Made by a program: the position numbers and the translations under genes
Part shown: positions 60,905-64,000 of the stretch, piece after piece
Numbering within the stretch: position 1 is the stretch's first letter
Layout of the letters: every line of letters starts with the position of its first letter
Assembly: GCA_045120955.1 (NCBI GenBank)
Contig: JBGVFH010000044.1
Span: forward strand, 4,851 to 68,850
DNA from: JAZMZS01 sp045120955
GTDB lineage: Bacteria; Bacillota; Clostridia; Oscillospirales; CAG-272
Direction: 5' to 3'
DNA length: 64,000 nucleotides
The notes under the pieces: model-generated
Seen by the model: the letters and a program-made list of their open reading frames with translations, nothing else
Databases searched by the model: none
What the model was told of the DNA's origin: nothing

Positions 60905-61138
60905 TTATATTCGATTAACTGTTTCTAAAATATCACTTGCCATAAGAGAATCATTCCAATTTTGTTTTTTTATAACTACAGTTGTCTTTATCTTGATGAT
61001 GACAACATTTGTAATAACAATGCTGAGACATCCCTTTTTAGCCAAAAGGAGAGCTTCTTTGGAAAAATCGTATGGAGAAAACTGTTCTATATCTGCCGTT
61101 GCTTCGCCTTCAAGAGTACCTTGTAAATCAAAAAATAT
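60905..61138 (-). pseudogene. Decayed HAD-superfamily phosphatase fragment
   Basis: The minus-strand frame reads FFDLQGTLEGEATADIEQF, then PYDFSKEALLLAKKGCLSIVITN, a pattern of HAD subfamily IIIA phosphatases (DxxGTL loop with Asp-to-Gln at the second acid, and the ITN motif). After ITN the sequence collapses and ends in QNWNDSLMASDILETVNRI. There is no ATG: an ATA follows AAAGGAG. At 77 codons it is about half the usual length. The bases up to 61305 hold only a short Cys-rich frame (CHKCETCHK) on the same strand and no recognised gene. Confidence 0.55.
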
Positions 61139-61305
61139 TGTTTTCTCCTTTTATGGCAAGTTTCACATTTGTGGCACAAACGCATCGGGCGAAGCCCATA
61201 CCACTCAAGTTTGCACGGTTTTTTTATAAGGCTCCCGCCCGATGGGGTGTCGTTTTCATTTGGGCTTGTCCGAGCGATTTAGATACTGCGTTTCACAGCT
61301 GTTTT

Positions 61306-62253
61306 TTACTGTAACTGCAAGTTTTTAAGCTCTTGTTCTATGCCTTCAGATACGGAAGCAAAATCACTTGAATTAAGTCCGGTCACTTTCAATATCTTTG
61401 AAGGGTCGATATCTCGGTTGAATTTTCGGTCATACTTCCATGTCCAAGGATTTCGCTTGATTTTTGGGTTTTCGTGTGCAAATTCCTCCTCATCGCACCA
61501 ACGGATCTTGACGCCGGTGAGTTTGCTGTAGGCATCTGCCACTTCTCCCCAGGTAAGACCATGCCCAGAATATACGGTAAAGGCTTGGCCTATGGCGGCA
61601 TCTTTAAAGAGCAGATTTGCAATAAGCTTTCCTGAATTTCCCGCCCAGTCGATACCTGCTGAATAATCTCTGACAAACGATGGCAAAAGCATTTCTTTGC
61701 CCTGCTTTGCATGGTTTAAAATATCGTGTCCGGAATAAAGCAAAAGGTCAAGCCGTCTGTCTGAAAAAGAGATTACAGGACGAACGATAGTCCAAGGCTC
61801 TCCTTTGCATTCGCTGTTCAAAAAATCCTCACATTTTGCTTTCGGTATAGCATAATCCTCAGTTTCTAAAAAAACGGGATCATTGACGACATCCAAAAGC
61901 CTCGGGGCATCTTCTGTGATCGGATGCTGTCCATCAGCATATACTCGGTAGGAAGAGAGAAAAATTAGATGTTCTGTGTTCGCAATTAGCAGCGGATGTA
62001 TTTTTTTATACGCATCGACAGTTTTATAATGCAAAAAGTTAACAATACCGTCGTAGTGCTCTTGTGCGAACAATTCTGATAGAAAATCATCAGTAGCGTA
62101 ATTTTGCAGAAAGCAAAGACGCTCGTTATCTGATACTTTTTCCTCCGGACAAATTACATCGACCTGACAACCTAAGCGCAAAAGTTCTTTCGAAACGTAT
62201 GTGCCAAGTGTTCCTCCGCCTGCGATCAATAAAACTTTTTTGTTTGAATACAT
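61306..62253 (-). CDS. NAD-dependent epimerase/dehydratase-like (extended SDR) protein
   Basis: This is a 315-residue Rossmann-fold protein of the SDR/epimerase group. The dinucleotide site is VLLIAGGGTLGTYVSKELL, SSYRVYADGQ carries a Ser-Tyr pair but the YxxxK is replaced by DYAIPKAKCED, and the C-terminal domain has YSGHGLTWGEVADAYSKLTG, as in NmrA/isoflavone-reductase or UDP-sugar-epimerase-like proteins. AAAGGAG precedes the ATG. It is divergent from an AraC regulator. The substrate is unknown; the atypical active site leaves catalysis uncertain. Confidence 0.75.
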   Translation of the reverse strand: MYSNKKVLLIAGGGTLGTYVSKELLRLGCQVDVICPEEKVSDNERLCFLQNYATDDFLSELFAQEHYDGIVNFLHYKTVDAYKKIHPLLIANTEHLIFLSSYRVYADGQHPITEDAPRLLDVVNDPVFLETEDYAIPKAKCEDFLNSECKGEPWTIVRPVISFSDRRLDLLLYSGHDILNHAKQGKEMLLPSFVRDYSAGIDWAGNSGKLIANLLFKDAAIGQAFTVYSGHGLTWGEVADAYSKLTGVKIRWCDEEEFAHENPKIKRNPWTWKYDRKFNRDIDPSKILKVTGLNSSDFASVSEGIEQELKNLQLQ

Positions 62254-62290
62254 TTCCGTTACTCCTTTGTTTTTTTTGTATTATATCATC

Positions 62291-62319
62291 TTGACAGAGG
62301 AAAGTAAATGTGTTATCTT
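62291..62319 (+). promoter_or_regulatory. Promoter for AraC-type regulator
   Basis: TTGACA 62291-62296, 17 bases, TATCTT 62314-62319, in the divergent region with the reductase gene; start at 62366. Confidence 0.6.
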
Positions 62320-62365
62320 ATTTGCATAAGGTAAAATTCTAAACATAATCAAAGGAAAAAACGGC

Positions 62366-63121
62366 ATGAATGATGCAGTATTCTTTAGCTATTTTTTGTT
62401 TAACGAATTCTGTTTTAATGAAACGCGGCATCGAGATAACAGCAAGGGCGTAGGTTGTCATTATTTGGGGTTTATGAAACAGGGAAAAGGATTGATCATT
62501 TCCGGTAATAAAAGGCTTGAAATCGCAGAGAACGAAATGTTTTATATTCCGAAGGGTTGTAAATATCATTCCTACTGGATCGCGAACAATATAGTTAAAT
62601 TTGATTCTATAGGCTTTTTATATTTTCCGTCAAATGCAAAGAATGGATACTCGCTTCAAAAGATTAATTACGATGAGAAGATTTTTGAGGAATTTCTACC
62701 GCTCTCAAACAGCAAAGCAATCAATGTTAATTCGGTCGGTCAGTTATATCGTTTGCTTGGGTCGATCGAGGAAATTATGGAAAAAGCCCCCTTCAGCCGT
62801 TCAGACGAGGTCGTCAATAATTTGATATTGCTGATGAATAAAAACCATCAACGAACTATAGCTGAATATGCTGTTGATTGCGACGTCAGTGAAACTCTTT
62901 TATATAAATATGTACAGAAAGTATTAAAAAAAACGCCTAATCGTTTGCGTCAGGAAATTGCTTGTCAAAAGGCAATAAAACTGCTTTGCTCTACCTCACT
63001 TTCTGTAGAGGAGATATGTGGCAGAATTGGCTTTAGTTCTGCATCCTATTTCAGAAAAGTTCTTTTTTCAGTGGTTGGAAAAACACCGTCGGATGTACGT
63101 AAAGAAGCAAACTTAATATAA
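62366..63121 (+). CDS. AraC-family transcriptional regulator
   Basis: This is a 251-residue regulator, divergent from the epimerase-like gene. The N-terminal half is cupin-like (MKQGKGLIISGNKRLEIAEN, then FYIPKGCKYHSYW). The C-terminal half has two helix-turn-helix units, including EYAVDCDVSETLLYKYVQKV and VEEICGRIGFSSASYFRKVL, followed by GKTPSDVRKE. AAAGGAA precedes the ATG. It probably controls the divergent gene. Base composition is AT-richer than the polysaccharide and heat-shock genes. Confidence 0.85.
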   Translation: MNDAVFFSYFLFNEFCFNETRHRDNSKGVGCHYLGFMKQGKGLIISGNKRLEIAENEMFYIPKGCKYHSYWIANNIVKFDSIGFLYFPSNAKNGYSLQKINYDEKIFEEFLPLSNSKAINVNSVGQLYRLLGSIEEIMEKAPFSRSDEVVNNLILLMNKNHQRTIAEYAVDCDVSETLLYKYVQKVLKKTPNRLRQEIACQKAIKLLCSTSLSVEEICGRIGFSSASYFRKVLFSVVGKTPSDVRKEANLI

Positions 63122-63199
63122 AAGCGATGGAACATAGGGTACGATTCTCTTGACACACATCCGCTTGACATCAGATCTGTTCTGCGTAACGATCAAAAA

Positions 63200-63505
63200 G
63201 GAGCTTTTTTACCAATATCATTATGCGAGGATCTTCGCCATACAGAAGGTAATAAGGAATTGCATGACAGAAGAAAAGAAACCATTGAACTCCTTTTTGG
63301 CACAGCAAAAGAGCATCATGGTTTCCGTTACACGCAGTTAAAAGGCAAAGCCCGGATGGATATGAAGGTCGGGCTTACTTACGCATGCCTAAATCTGAAA
63401 AAATTAGCAAAGATGCTATCCTTGAAATGTGGAAAACTCCCCTCGCCAACGTCTTTTTCGGCACTTTTGCTTGATCTTTTTAATTTTAGCCCTTCTTTGG
63501 CTTAA
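63200..63505 (+). pseudogene. IS1182-family transposase C-terminal fragment
   Basis: The frame contains EDLRHTEGNKELHDRRKETI, then ELLFGTAKEHHGFRYTQLKG and DMKVGLTYACLNLKKLAK, the C-terminal end of the DDE transposase of the IS1182 group (with the catalytic Glu region RRKETIE). The N-terminal and central parts are missing; the preceding bases (63122-63200) give only broken frames. A dead insertion-sequence remnant, ending just before a pair of hairpins. Confidence 0.75.
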
Positions 63506-63511
63506 CATAGC

Positions 63512-63553
63512 GACAAAAAGGAGTCTCGCTCGCTCGCAAAACTCCTTTTTGTC
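63512..63553. terminator. Hairpin after transposase fragment
   Basis: A 13-bp stem GACAAAAAGGAGT/ACTCCTTTTTGTC (63512-63524, 63541-63553). Confidence 0.7.
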
Positions 63554-63562
63554 TTCAGTCTG

Positions 63563-63601
63563 AACAGAACGGCACCGTGTTTTACACGGTACCGTTCTGT
63601 T
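63563..63601. repeat. Second copy of the tRNA-trailing hairpin
   Basis: AACAGAACGGCACCGTGT pairs with ACACGGTACCGTTCTGTT with one mismatch (63563-63580, 63584-63601). It is almost the same sequence as the hairpin at 52461-52507, about 11 kb away. Confidence 0.75.
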
Positions 63602-63673
63602 TTGTCTATGGGCTACAAAAAAGATATTTTGGGCTGTTTTTGCATATGAATTCGAACTCTCGCAAACAGCATT

Positions 63674-64000
63674 TTAACATGGTAATCCAATTTGCCGGCG
63701 GTAATCATCTAAACGATTTTGACACAATGTTACAATTTCTCGACTGACAGATATTTCAGAGTCACTTGCTCCCAATTCTTTTAGCAATATATTTATTACT
63801 CTGCTTAATTCATTTCGACCCTTGATAGAAGTCAACGATAGAGTTTCTTTCATTCTTATGAGACAAATCTTTTCATTGTCGCCACTCATATCTGCGGCTT
63901 CCAATTCACGGATTCTATATAATTTTCCACATTCTTTCGAATCTGCTATTAAAGAATTCTTAAGTGTGTCTTTCTCTTGATTATCTTTTTGTCCGTGTAT
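63674..64000 (-). CDS. Hypothetical protein, 5' end outside window
   Basis: The minus-strand frame is open from the window edge to a stop at 63674 (about 108 residues). Contents are hydrophilic and helical, rich in Glu, Lys and Arg, e.g. CGKLYRIRELEAADMSGDNE and ELSRVINILLKELGASDSE, suggesting a coiled-coil or small cytoplasmic protein. A TTG at 63904 could start a 76-residue version, but coding continues upstream in frame without a stop. No family is recognised. Confidence 0.45.
   Translation of the reverse strand: MHGQKDNQEKDTLKNSLIADSKECGKLYRIRELEAADMSGDNEKICLIRMKETLSLTSIKGRNELSRVINILLKELGASDSEISVSREIVTLCQNRLDDYRRQIGLPC

Noticed and set aside
60894..61229. 111-codon plus-strand frame with a hydrophobic stretch
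   Set aside because: It begins within the terminator of the AraC gene and is antisense to the HAD-like relic, which has recognisable motifs.

Overview
The window reads as a chromosomal segment of a low-to-moderate GC Firmicute of the class Clostridia, most like an uncultured gut member of the Oscillospiraceae/Ruminococcaceae group (inference). Supporting signs are a class B sortase, an HrcA/CIRCE-controlled hrcA-grpE-dnaK-dnaJ-prmA-rsmE run, an rpsF-ssb-rpsR operon, an ECF-type thiamine transporter under a TPP riboswitch, an HPr-like protein, strong AGGAGG ribosome sites, several TTG/GTG starts, glycyl-radical enzymes and many TTGACA-N17-TATAAT promoters.

Layout. 0-6.4 kb: an ABC exporter (permease cut by the window edge), a class B sortase, and a membrane-lipid set (lipid kinase, glycolipid glycosyltransferase, PAP2 phosphatase). 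6.5-10.5 kb: a clan GH-A glycoside hydrolase divergent from an AraC regulator, then an SGNH-hydrolase lipoprotein. 10.7-11.9 kb: rpsF-ssb-rpsR on the minus strand. 12.1-17.4 kb: a DUF5662-like protein, a two-component system, an acyl-lipid cluster (PlsC, acyl carrier protein, patatin, CrtO-like acyltransferase) and an HPr-like protein without its active-site histidine. 17.6-26.1 kb: a surface protein and a Wzy-dependent polysaccharide cluster (Wzy, Wzz-like, two glycosyltransferases, Wzx). 26.3-34.5 kb: heat-shock operon, rRNA/ribosomal-protein methylases and a metallo-hydrolase.

34.8-45.6 kb looks like an accessory island. It holds a 1790-residue surface protein with a variant sortase signal, a TetR regulator whose leader is a train of hairpins, a glycyl-radical enzyme with its activase and AraC regulator, and an internally deleted IS3-type remnant. 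45.6-57 kb is mostly housekeeping: membrane protein, FkbM methyltransferase, HIT protein, aspartate kinase, DUF1015 protein, TPP-thiT, tRNA-Leu, radical SAM/SPASM protein, YitT protein, CoaX and an ECF S component. 57-64 kb has a 3-hydroxyacyl-CoA dehydrogenase, a second glycyl-radical locus whose enzyme is a frameshifted fragment beside an intact activase and AraC regulator, a decayed HAD gene, a reductase/AraC pair and an IS1182-type transposase fragment.

The non-coding content is the most unusual part. Downstream of tRNA-Leu lies a duplicated tRNA 3' end closing a three-way-junction-like element, followed by an array of seven tiny hairpins separated by mirrored AT spacers. A second hairpin train sits in the tetR leader. 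A dispersed repeat of about 100 bp occurs four times, and one copy abuts the broken glycyl-radical gene. Functions for these are not known to me; they are described from sequence only.
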